Shown here one piece after another: positions 1 to 10,900 of a stretch of 64,000 nucleotides of DNA (positions are counted from its first letter, which is position 1; each line of letters begins with the position of its first letter). The stretch is from Setoptus koraiensis (lineage: Eukaryota; Arthropoda): positions 14,694,001 to 14,758,000 of the forward strand of contig CM106585.1 of NCBI GenBank assembly GCA_048013815.1. The letters run 5' to 3'. The position numbers were made by a program, and so were the translations under genes. The notes below the pieces were generated by a model, which did not search any database, had not been told where the DNA came from, and worked only from the letters and a program-made list of their open reading frames with translations.

Positions 1-158
1 AGCTAGTTTTTATGATTCACTAGCACTTGATTTATGTTGCGCGGAGCGCAGTTCAACTCGCTTGCATGCTCAATGGATAAATAAACATTAGATGAAACAT
101 TGTAGATTTCGTTATGTAATTTAATGCGCTCTGCACGCCTGTGGCGGAGAATCCACTG

Positions 159-167
159 TATATAAAT
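159..167 (+). promoter_or_regulatory. TATA box of the SDR gene
   Basis: The run TATATAAAT lies about 145 bases before the SDR start codon. An initiator-like TTCATTCC follows about 30 bases downstream, near 190. This is the normal spacing of an RNA polymerase II core promoter and implies a 5' UTR of about 115 bases. Position and motif are seen; function is inferred. Confidence 0.55.
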
Positions 168-308
168 AGAATCAGACATTCGATAGTTAGTTCATTCCAG
201 TAATCAACCTGATCGCGCGTCGTCTCGCAAGCAACAACACTTACACTGTTAGAGTTCATAAATCCAAATTCAAAACATCAACACACAATCTCTTCGAAAA
301 CAATCATC

Positions 309-1061
309 ATGGCAGACCGCAAAGTAGCCCTCGTGACAGGATCTAGTTCGGGTATCGGCGAGGCCATAGCTTATGAGTACGCCAAGTTAGATTATCATGT
401 AGTTATAACAGGTAGAAACCAGGACAGACTGAACAAGGTGGCGGCCAAAGTTACCGAACTCAGTCCGTCCAAACTTGCCCCATTGATCGTTAAAGCGGAC
501 TTCCTGGACATGGCACAAGTCGAAAATTTGTTCAACAAGACCATCGAGAAATTTCAACGTCTAGATATCCTCATCAACAACGCCGGCTACGCAGGAGCTA
601 GCAAAACTCTGGATAAGGGCGACGATTTTATGGTTGACTTCAACAACATTCTTCATGTCAATTTATTTTCATCCGTGCGATTGAGTCAGTTGGCCTTGCC
701 CTACCTGAAGAAAACCAAAGGTTCCATTGTCAATGTATCTTCGATCGCATCAAGAATTGCCGTTCCGTCCGTGTCTTACAGCGTTTCGAAAGCGGGCGTC
801 ACCATGCTGACCAAATGTCTTGCAAACGTTGCAGGATCATCTGGAGTACGAGTCAACACTGTCTCACCTGGACCGATCGCAACAAATTTACTTTCCGATC
901 ATAACAAATACGCCAGTATGACAATTATCAACCGAGTTGGTCAGGCGCAAGAGATCGCCGATTTGGTTGTCTTTGTCACCTCTGACAAAGCGAAGTTTAT
1001 TCATGGGGCCGAGTTGGATATCGACGGTGGAACATGGGTCAAATTTCCATTTCAGCAATGA
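309..1061 (+). CDS. Classical short-chain dehydrogenase/reductase (SDR), 250 aa
   Basis: Single-exon NAD(P)-dependent oxidoreductase of the classical SDR family, resembling FabG and glucose/ribitol dehydrogenase types; at 250 residues it has the usual family length. Seen: the Rossmann glycine motif TGSSSGIG at residues 10-17, a basic residue after the second strand (TGR, Arg36) that in this family favours NADP(H), Asp64, NNAG at 90-93, Asn118, the catalytic Ser144-Tyr157-Lys161 set (YSVSK at 157-161) and the PGPI segment at 187-190. There is no signal peptide or membrane segment, so it is probably cytosolic. The start ATG lies in a good context (ATCATCATGG) and follows a TATA box at 159. A poly(A) signal lies 25 bases after the stop. 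The substrate cannot be read from sequence. Such enzymes are often amplified in arthropods for metabolism of lipids and xenobiotics. Confidence 0.93.
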   Translation: MADRKVALVTGSSSGIGEAIAYEYAKLDYHVVITGRNQDRLNKVAAKVTELSPSKLAPLIVKADFLDMAQVENLFNKTIEKFQRLDILINNAGYAGASKTLDKGDDFMVDFNNILHVNLFSSVRLSQLALPYLKKTKGSIVNVSSIASRIAVPSVSYSVSKAGVTMLTKCLANVAGSSGVRVNTVSPGPIATNLLSDHNKYASMTIINRVGQAQEIADLVVFVTSDKAKFIHGAELDIDGGTWVKFPFQQ

Positions 1062-1085
1062 AGTGATCAGCATTGTCAGGTAATC

Positions 1086-1091
1086 AATAAA
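1086..1091 (+). other. Poly(A) signal of the SDR gene
   Basis: AATAAA lies 25 bases after the SDR stop codon, so the 3' UTR is predicted to be very short. Confidence 0.6.
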
Positions 1092-2248
1092 CATTTTTCA
1101 AGACAAAAATTTGCCCTTCATAATTGTTAATTTTTCAATGTCCTGCTATTGATCACTAGCATCTTTCGATTGGGTGAATATTTGAGTTATGTCAGCTCCT
1201 TGCGAACACGGCCGATCGCTACTTCGTGGTTGCTTCAAATCTCTCATTCTTTGTAGTCGAGCAGAACAGGATTAAAGAACGCGCCACAAGAGCGTTATTT
1301 TTCATCCAAGTTATCGTTTCAAGCATCGGAAAAAAAAAGTTCAAATTTTCTCCGAGTAAGAGTGCACCATTTCTACGCGGTCGCGAATATATGAAATTCG
1401 AACATAAATCGTCTAGCACATTATTTCAGGAGCTCTCAATTGTCTCTAATGTAGATATATCTAAACATAAGTCGGAATACAGTGGCGGAAACAACCTGCC
1501 GATTGGAGGTTTACTTTGTATTCTCATCACAATCTCTACACCAAAAGGCATCTGACTATCTCAGACTACAGTGAGACAAAAGCTTCAGATGGGTGTTATG
1601 GGGCCAAAATGAACTATTCTCTGAACTCAACTTGGGGTGGCCAAGTTCGACTCAGACCTTGCGTAGCACTGGACGTCACTTTGGCCACTAGTTCAATTTG
1701 CGATAGCTCCCAGTAGTTGAGGTGTCTCCGGTAGATATTTACTCTGCCGGGGCCAGACGGCCATCTTGTTGCGTGGCAGGTGGCCTTTCCATTCTCATGT
1801 CAGTCTAGATTTTCTCATTTCGATGTTTATCGCAAATGTATTTCTAAACTTTCGCCAATTTTCACTCTCAATTAGAATGTCCTGAATGAAATATTCGAAG
1901 CGTTCCCTAAAAGTTGGCTCGCATCATTCGCATAGCTGCTTCCAGGACCCCAATGATCACTGTGAGGCGTTCTTCTTTCATCCACTTAGCGCACATTGGT
2001 CTCAATTCATTGCTCATATCTCACCTGCGACTATCGTTGCTATGCCTGTAATACACTGATCTGATTACTGATGTGGTCACACAATTCATGGACAAATTCA
2101 CCTGCAAACGTTTGTATGGTTTTCCATGGCGTCTACATGCCGAGAGATCAAATTCGATGAATGAGATAGCTGAGTCGAAAAGTATCGAGAGTTTCTACGG
2201 CAGAAAGAACATTAAATTTTATCGTGAAATGTTCACGAACGATCATTT
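1092..2248. other. Intergenic spacer, SDR to secreted protein
   Basis: Moderately AT-rich DNA between the convergent SDR and secreted-protein genes. Several short open frames occur, but none shows a family motif, codon pattern or splice context that I can support. I see no repeat. Confidence 0.5.
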
Positions 2249-2878
2249 TTACTGGTCTGCAAGAGAATCAAGCACTTCCATCAATATCCCGAGGCAACCA
2301 CCGGATTCAGAGGATGAGTAGCTAGAATCATCTGAACGCTCCCAAAATGGAAAACATTTGTTTTCTCCCCCCTCATATTCTTGTTGCTCGTCATATTCTC
2401 CTCCCATTTCTCCTTGTTCTTCATCTTCCTCTCCTTCCTTATTCTTTCCTAATTTCTTTGCTACTTTTTTCAAAATTTTGGCCATAAATTTTTTGTCTTT
2501 CAATTTTTTCATCACTTTGTCCATGACTTTTTTATCCTTCAATTTTTTTGCAAGTTTTTTCTCTTGTTTCTCGTCATTTCCATCCTTAGATTCATGGTTC
2601 TTGGGCTGCTCGTCATCATCTCCATGTTTCATTGATAGTTCTTTCACCTTACTGATCAGTTTCTCCTGCAATGCATGATACTTCAAAGTTTCTTTGCCTT
2701 CAGTGGAGTGATCGTGATTTCCAACGCCTGTATCAGTCGATTCGGGCTGCTCTGCCGGTTCGAGAGTTTTCGGAGCTTTAAAACATCGGGGGCATATTTC
2801 ACTCAATCTAGAAGCTGTCACAAACGAAATGGCCATGCAGACCATGGACAAGAGTAGAATTGAAACAAACACCTTCAT
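2249..2878 (-). CDS. Secreted Lys/Glu-rich protein with cationic amphipathic core, 209 aa
   Basis: Unrecognised single-exon secreted protein. Seen: a strong signal peptide (Lys2, a hydrophobic core, likely cleavage after TA at about residue 22); a short Cys-containing segment (CPRC); a polar acidic stretch; a Lys-rich, helix-prone core at about residues 107-147 with repeated KKLKDKKxM blocks and no Pro; an acidic EGEEDEEQGE stretch; and a C-terminal Ser/Gly region with two more Cys. An acidic propeptide beside a cationic helix is known in precursors of membrane-active peptides (venom, saliva or antimicrobial), but I see no certain family match. On the minus strand a weak TATA-like GATAAAG near 2970 lies about 31 bases upstream of a TCAG initiator-like site near 2940. 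The alternative is a lineage-specific structural secretory protein. The gene is likely real; its role is inferred. Confidence 0.72.
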   Translation of the reverse strand: MKVFVSILLLSMVCMAISFVTASRLSEICPRCFKAPKTLEPAEQPESTDTGVGNHDHSTEGKETLKYHALQEKLISKVKELSMKHGDDDEQPKNHESKDGNDEKQEKKLAKKLKDKKVMDKVMKKLKDKKFMAKILKKVAKKLGKNKEGEEDEEQGEMGGEYDEQQEYEGGENKCFPFWERSDDSSYSSSESGGCLGILMEVLDSLADQ

Positions 2879-5190
2879 TGTTACTCTTGATACGATTGAA
2901 GATTGGATAGAATATTGACATCTGGTTCACACTAATCTGATGAACAAGATTCTGAACAATTTTTTTGCTTTATCCACGTCAGAATAGTTATCAGTCAACC
3001 AGAAATCTGATAACAAGGCTTCAGTGTTGTTAGCTTTTATTATTTAGAACTCATGCTCATTCCTGCCTGGTATTTGTATGCCAAGGATGTATAGAGCTAT
3101 TTTTGATCGCATTGCCGTCATAATCTCATGTCGCAACTCGATAAAAATGTTCATACCTATGGCCAAGGTGAAATACCTTTGCGTTTCATGGATATGATTT
3201 ATATTTATATTTAGAGATGAGCATGAATATTCACAATGTTTTGCGCGTGATTCACACTATACATAGTTTCTTTTAGATCTATGAATATCCGATATCCACG
3301 CAGCGAACATTCAAAGGTTGTTAGAGTGCCAAATTAGACTTCCGTCGCATAAGTTGGACCGAAGAACATTCACTATTTGTCCGTTGCCAATGGACGAAAA
3401 TAGAAATTACTCATGAACTTTCTTTTTTCTTATTGCAATCGCTGTCGCTAAGTGGCGACAAATATCGATAGACAGTTGTCGGATGTATTTTCAGATCATC
3501 ACCATTCCATATATATTTGGCTTCTGAACAGCAATAATTAATGCTTTGGTGAGTATTCGGTCTAGATATGAATAGTGACATCCCTAGTTGCTTACCGCCT
3601 GATGATTGCGACTTTTGTCGGAATGACCCACCATTAACTAAGTGGCATGACGTAAAGCGACTCGGACCTGTGTTCGTGTTAGAAGTAATACTTACTAATA
3701 GTAAGTTATTATTGTGGATGCGAATCGAGCCGAAAATCATATGCATCGAATACCAACTTTTTTTGTCAAAGCTATTCTGACCCTGGCATGTTATCCGCCA
3801 TACTGATTGAAGCGATGGGCGAGAGCGATACTGAAACTTGTCAGACTGTAATTTGGTTGCCAAGACTTCAGCTAAAACAAGCAAAAATAGACAGCTATGT
3901 TGACATGAGTGCGAAACTGATGAGACAATCAGCTCAGCTAAATTATTATTGATTATATCGCGCTCACGTACACAATGATTTGTTGTTGTCGCTATTACAT
4001 TCAATCAACTATTATTAATAATTTATTCATATCATCATATTATTTACATATACATTGGTAATTATGAGTCCACCAATACTCACCTAACGGACACCGTATA
4101 TGCGCTCACTAATACTAGGCGGTCATTTTATTTTATTTATCAGACCTCTCATTCAGAAATGTTTTCATAGTCGTTTATAGCTGAGTTATACATATATACC
4201 TATATACAATGGAGTACCTATACATATAATTACAATTATATATGTAATTGCAATCGCACTCAAAACGTGCCAACATTACCTAATGCGGCGTACCGTTGCG
4301 ATCAGTCTCATATCATGGCAGTATCTTTATCTTTATACGATTTCGTTGATTTCAGTCAGTTATGTGATGTGTATGTCTATTACATAATACATGTAATGGG
4401 CATGCATTTTACGCCTAAGCTCGTGTGTTAACCAACAGCTTCGTGAATATCCAGCAACTATTAATGATGTTGATCTTGGTGTGCCAATAGTGATAATGAT
4501 ATATATATATCCATCTATAAATACATATATATGTACACATGCACAAGGATCAGTTGTGTAATAGGTGCAATAATAAGTGATTACGATGATAATAATATTA
4601 CATAGAATTGATGGTTGTAGTTGTTTGCGCCGATAATGATGATATCAATGTATAATAACGCTAATCATAGTGATAATAGTAATAGTGGTAATAGACGTAA
4701 TAATCGGATCGATGGAAGCAACATTCATTCGTGTATATATATTTATATGTATATAACTAAGTTGATAACTTCTCGATAAGTGGGATAACAACAGTAGGAA
4801 AGATATAAATAATAATGAGCTTAGACTTTTATATTTGCAATTTGTTGTTGCTGTCGTTTTGATGGTTGGTTGAAGTTTGTTGCTACTTATTAGAGATGCC
4901 ATGTATGATTGTTTGTGCTGATATTTGTCTACCAACACTAGGGATATTTATTGAAATTAGGGACCTCTCTCGGTAATAATCCCAGCTTCCAGGGGGAACA
5001 GCCAAACTGGTTTGAATGGGAGACCAGATCACACAATTTATCATTTACCGTAGATTTATAGCTTCATACACGACAGCAACAACAGCAACAACAGCGGCAG
5101 CGTATAGTCAACGGTGATGCAAATAATTTGAATTGTAACATGAGTACAACGAACTATAAAACTGCAATTGTGGTAGATAATTCAAAGTCA
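2879..5190. other. AT-rich intergenic spacer
   Basis: AT-rich DNA between the secreted-protein gene and the last GluCl exon. It holds TA-rich microsatellite-like stretches (about 4180-4260 and 4500-4540) and interrupted ATA/GTAATA tracts (4570-4700). Open frames here are short and carry no motif. The GluCl poly(A) signal lies near its right end. Confidence 0.5.
4947..4952 (-). other. Candidate poly(A) signal of GluCl
   Basis: AATAAA on the minus strand, about 240 bases after the GluCl stop codon at 5191. It is the first canonical hexamer downstream. Confidence 0.45.
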
Positions 5191-5490
5191 CTAAACCAAG
5201 CTGTTCTCATCCTCTCTAAATAGATAGGTGGTCCAGTAGACGAGATTAAATAGGGCAAATTTCAGAGGGAAGAATATGCGCGAAATTACATCGATTCGCT
5301 TGGATCTAGATGGGAATTTGTTGAGCCAAGTGCGACAAAAGTTACTTTTCTTTGCCGGCTTAACGTGGATTACGCAAGCCATTTTGTTCTTGTTCAACAT
5401 TTGCGTATTGTTTGGACCATTGTGGCTTCCATCACTCCAAGTCCTTCCGTAATGATCCATCTGATTGTTCATCCTGGCCGAATTGAATTT
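5191..5490 (-). CDS. GluCl: GluCl exon 6 (M4 and C-terminus)
   Basis: Acceptor GTTATATAG before 5490. It encodes [10 protein letters not shown] at the start and then [20 protein letters not shown] with M4 ([21 protein letters not shown]), which is highly conserved in GluCl. Stop codon at 5191-5193. Confidence 0.92.
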   Translation of the reverse strand, partial: KFNSARMNNQMDHYGRTWSDGSHNGPNNTQMLNKNKMACVIHVKPAKKSNFCRTWLNKFPSRSKRIDVISRIFFPLKFALFNLVYWTTYLFREDENSLV

Positions 5491-5508
5491 CTATATAACA
5501 TAGGGATA

Positions 5509-5552
<44 letters not shown>

Positions 5553-7953
5553 GAAAAATTGGTTTTTACATTCTGAAAAAACTATCTAGTTGATTTTTTG
5601 CTGCAAGAAAACCGATTTTTCATGAAAAAATCATGTCTGGCACAGAGGTGATTATCGCCCAGACAACGAGACCGCAGCAAAACGAAAAAGCTGATTCTCG
5701 TGAGATGATGTGATACCATTTCATGAACCAATTTCGGTATGATTGAGCACTTTTTTTTTCGGGCCCCTTACGTGCTTTACATTGTATGTGGCTGACGTAC
5801 TCAAGCCAGAGCGAAGGGAAAGTTTCAGAAACTGACGCGAAGACGGCGCAGGTTATAGAGTTGCAACAAAGCTGCTAAGCAGCGGTTTCACTGGATTAAC
5901 AGACTTGACAGCAAGCAGTTGAGGCCCGATAATAACGCAAACAGCTCAAAGTATTTTATTCTCGTATTTCATTTCCTCCGTTACTTTCTGCTCTCTCAAT
6001 AGTGATTTCATTTGAAATGTGAGTGTCAACAGAGCGACGATTCTCACATTTCGTCCAGCTGAATTGTGCTTGGTAGTTGAGTGGTCATTTGTCATGATCG
6101 ATTTGCCGGCCATTAGTTGTGTCGGTTGCCAGAACATGTCATGAGAAGTAGAGACTGGTAGCCGTGGCAGCAACTCTGGCTGTTTTATGTTGCTATTCAG
6201 GGGAGATAACGATGGTCAAAAGTAGCAAATGTGCTTATATAATCAAGCGCAAATGGCACAAGTATGCAAATCAAATGCAATAGAAGCAACAATGGCAACA
6301 ACAGCGCGCCATATATCATCATTTGAGAACAATCGTGGCACTTGTTTCGCGTCGCGAGCAGGCTTTGCCAACCAGCAAATGCTGCTGGCGGCAATAGTGA
6401 CGCAACCGGACAACAAAGTATAAAATCATTAGCTTTGGAGCTGACGATTTCCGATCCTTTCCTGGCACACAGTCAGCTTTTTTCAGCAGCCTACTACTCT
6501 CTGGCCACTGCAAGGCAAAACTTTTTGCACTTAATGCTTTTACCGAGGCCCGCTCAGTTTAGTCGCAGTCTATTTGGCCCCATTCAATTTCTGTCTCATT
6601 TGAATCTATTTTGCTGTTTGACTGGCTGCTGCTCCTCGCCGTGCCTCGCTATTTGGGAAAAAGAGAGAGAGAGAGAGAGCAAAAAAAAAGAGAGTGCCAA
6701 CAGCACTACGTGCCCGTCATCTCTATGTACGGTGGCTGTTATTGCTTCCGTTTTGGACAGGAGCCAGCGCCCGGACCAAGTTGCTTTGTTTCTTTAGTTT
6801 CGCGAGTCTGATTCAATCGAGCGCGACAAGCCCCAACCATGGCAACAGCATATGTTATCTGGCGCTTGCCATATATGTGCCATGTGTATAGAGCAGAGAG
6901 GGCCCCCTCTCTGCCCATTAGAAAACCGCCAGCACCTAGCTCGAGAGACCTAGACCGAGCAAAAGAGAGCCAGAGACATAGAGCAAAAGAAAGGGAGCGA
7001 GCTTGCCACGAATTATTCGCTCTCTGGCTGCACACACACACACACATATAAATGGGCCCATACAAACATGGACAGATGCAGGTCGGTCACACTACGACCA
7101 GACATTAGTCATAGCGAACAAAATCTGTCCATTTCTTCACTTCTTTCTGGCTGTCACCTCGGCTTTTCTTCTCGCCTCACTTGCCTATTTGTGCCCGTTT
7201 TGCTCCCCACTGTGAATTTCACTCGAGAATCATTCGATTCAATCTCGCTGCCCATCTATCGCGCTGTCTGTTCGCCTCTGAGCGGGCCCTCATCTGGGGC
7301 CCGTTGACCATCGCACGTTCACTGCGCCCATTGGATGCTGCTTCTGCTTTTCCTATTCGATTCTTTTTTCGGCTGAAAAGAGTCAAAAAAAGAATCGCGC
7401 AAGTGCAACTCCCAGATCGAACCAATTCAACGCGCAATAACAAAACAAACAAATAAGACGTGCTGACGTGATATGTCGGTTGGCCGGCCTCCATGCATCA
7501 ACAGAAAAATACTTTCTCCGAGCCTCTGTATGGTCGCCCCCGCGAAATTTTCATCGTCGTCATCACGGTTGCCGCTGCTGTTGCTGCTGCTATTTTGGGC
7601 TGCCCATTTAGAACGAAAAACAAGCGTGCCATTTCATGTTTGTCTATGTGCATTTTAAAATTATCTATCGGTCCATCTAGGTTGCTCGATCCCATTAGTT
7701 GTGTGCTCCCACGCAACAGACTCAACAAACGCGAGCGAGCAAAAAAAACGACTAGACAGTTAGTGCTAGCACGAGCAAATATAATAATAATAAAATAAAA
7801 ATACCTACCATTGGGTAGCCTGTGCCATCGTCCATTTGGCTGGTGTCCATCATACTGGGGCTCTTTGGTCCGTTCATGACGGGCGCGTGATTGCCCTGTG
7901 TCACGCCTCTGTGATGACCGGCGCCCCAATGATTATTTGCTTGTTGTTGGTGC

Positions 7954-7988
<35 letters not shown>

Positions 7989-10900
7989 TTGTTGCTGCTG
8001 CTGTTGTTGTTGATGTTGTTGTTGTTGTTGCTTGAGGGCTTCCTCTTCTTGTTGCCGTTGTAACAGATTCAATCTGGCGTGCTCGTGCGCGTCACTACGC
8101 GAGGCATAATTAACAAGGGCAAACTCTAATAAAGCACCAAATACAAATGTCAGACAAACACCGGTCCAAACATCTATGGCCTTGGTATAACTAACGGGCG
8201 GCAATGAGGCATTTATGCCTGATATTTGGGTGGCCATTGTAAGGAGGGTAGTGACACCTAACGACACGCGGGCAGGTATTGCGTTAGGGTCTAGCCAAAA
8301 TGATACCCACGATACAATGACTAACATGCAACAAGGTATATATATCTGGATGAGGTAGTAGCTGAATTCACGCTTAAATATCAGGTCCACCCTCAGGCAA
8401 CTGTAGGCTCCTGTGGGGCAAACAAACACAACAAAATGTATACATTTTTTAGTTGATCAACATAATTGATATTGTAATTTCTGGTTGCTATTACGCAACC
8501 AGAAAACAAGTTATTGCCTTATATGCATAGAAACTCACCTGTAGTGGTGCGGCTTGTGCAGTAGGCCGTGTTTGAGGTCTCTAGGGTGAAACGGGGCAAT
8601 GTTAATGGGCGATTAATTTGTACGGGGTTTTTCTCTTTCCACATAAACTTGAGATCGTCGTCTAGATAGCCGTAGGAGGCCATTTCAATTGTACAATTTT
8701 GTTTATCTAGCGGATAGTATTTTAAATCCATTGGACAAGCTAGAACTAACGATATTCTAATGGAATATAATATAGAGCCATCACCATTGATACGTATTAA
8801 AACATTTGGCATTATAATCTTGTGAAAGTGGCCCTCTTTTTCGTTACGAAAAAATAGATCTGGTTTCCACAATCTCTCTTGTTCGGTCAATGTAATAGAA
8901 GTGATATTGTAATTCCTATATGAGCTCATCTTGTTGAAGGCCAATCGTTCGTCTACCCACTCTTGGCGCAACGACAATTGCACCGAGTATTCCTATCGAT
9001 TTAATTTAATGTATTCCATTGATTTATTTCATTATTTATTCAATTGTTTGGCAGCACAGCGCGCATTATAATTGACAATAATTAAATTACATATAAGATA
9101 AAGTGATCGGGGGCAGTTTCGAATAAACAGACAGTGAATTTGATTAATGATGGCCACTGATGGTTGTTAGCGCAAACCTAATTATCATGTTATGCGCTAA
9201 CTTAATTGTCGTCTAAAGACAGGCCACATCTCGCTCTGTTTGCCAGTAGTTCGAAATAATAAAGAATAAGGCCATTACTCACCATGGTGACGTCATCAAT
9301 CTTTGATATACTCCTAATGAGCGTGTTCACCTTCACTATGGAAGTTCCGTCTAGATAGCGGGGTCATTAAGGCATCGTCAGATAATGATGTTAAATTCAT
9401 AGGTTAGTTTAATGCCTGCTTACACCAGCCTCTTTTTTCAATGCGAGCTAGCATCGGAAAAAAAGACTTCCTGCCAAAAAGAGTTCCTATGTGCCTCACA
9501 TTCAGATTTTTCGCATCTCCGCTCGGCAGCGTCTTGCCGACCAACCGTGGATCGAAATTTTCAACTCAAGAAGATCTCGCGCTCACTCGAGTCATGACCG
9601 AGCGAAGCAGCCTGGTTATGGCCTCAAGCCAAATAATACAAATAGTATAAAGAGTTTGCCCATGAGCGGAAATGCTAAGCCACTTACCGTTGCTTCCTGT
9701 GCGATTGTTTTTACCACTTGGACGAATCCTTTTATCGTACCCTTCACCCAAAATTTTATCTACAATTTGTTTCTCTAATTCCCTATTAAATCCCGGTAAT
9801 TTGGCCATACTGTTTGGCGCGTGCGCATGATCGGAGACGAAAAATTTTCCATTGCAGCAGAGATGATTTAACAGACAGACAGAGACAGAGAGAAAGAGGT
9901 GAGTTTCACAAAAAGAATTTAATGAAAAAGAGATAGAGAGAAGCCATAATAAAAAGAGAAAAATTGCATGAGTCAGCCATAGAATAAATTATGAGCTAGC
10001 CGAGTACGTAGCGAATTCATTTCGTCGTCATTTCATTTATTTTCGTCGTCTCATTTCTGCTAGTTTCATTTTTAGTCCGTTTAATTTCATTTCCACTATT
10101 CTAATTTCATTTCGTTCCATCTTATTCCGTCCATTTCATTTCGTTTCGTTACGCAACGTTTAGTTTTGTGTAGTTGGCGTATGTAGCTTATTGTGCGTAT
10201 TAAAACAGCGACCGGTAGCAGTATATAGAGTAGGTAATTCATCGTGTATAATCTCTTGATCTGCGATAGATCACAATGACTTTTTCTTTTCAACAAAGAA
10301 TGTGCGCCTTGTCGATTCGAATGCGCGCATCCATCATTTGTGAAAATTCTGATGATGGGCGCAGTTTTTGTTGTCACTGGGGCCAACATCACGTGATGCC
10401 GACCAGACAGAAAAGAAAAAAAGTTGAAAATGTTTGTCAATTTGAAACTGCTCGTCGTGGGTGGCTGTTTCGTATGATGACTCGAGAGTTTAGTTAGTTT
10501 GCATTCGCTGTGCATATCTCCGAATGTTACGTTTGAGTTTCGCCACGGGACTCTGGCGTAACGTTTCAAACATAACTTCGAGAGAGATGATGACTCGCAT
10601 CGACGAGCCATATTGGCAAATGTCACCGATCAGAATATATGTTTACTAACCGTTATTGTGAGCTGTCTGCATCTCATTTAATATGCAACTACATGTATGT
10701 GGCCCAACACACACAATATGCCACATAGCGACCTATTGGCGACGGCTCAAAATTTTACATGCTCTGATTTATTTTCGCGCTAGCTTGCCACTGGGGCACT
10801 CTCTGAGAGAGAGAGCCTCTCTCTCGCTGGGAACACCATCGAACGGTCGCTTTCGCTGCTAGGCTCTCTCTTGGAAGAGAGAAAGAAGTGCATTTAGAAA

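Noticed and set aside
1226-1716. Two short plus-strand open frames after the SDR gene
   Set aside because: They lie beyond the SDR poly(A) signal and show no family feature or codon bias.
3411-4004. 197-codon open frame on the minus strand
   Set aside because: No domain, low-complexity composition, no promoter or poly(A) context; a plus-strand frame overlaps it.
5010-5040. Resemblance to 5S rRNA (GAATGGGAGACC)
   Set aside because: Only about a dozen bases match the 5S core; no flanking 5S sequence or promoter boxes, so neither a 5S gene nor a 5S-derived SINE can be claimed.
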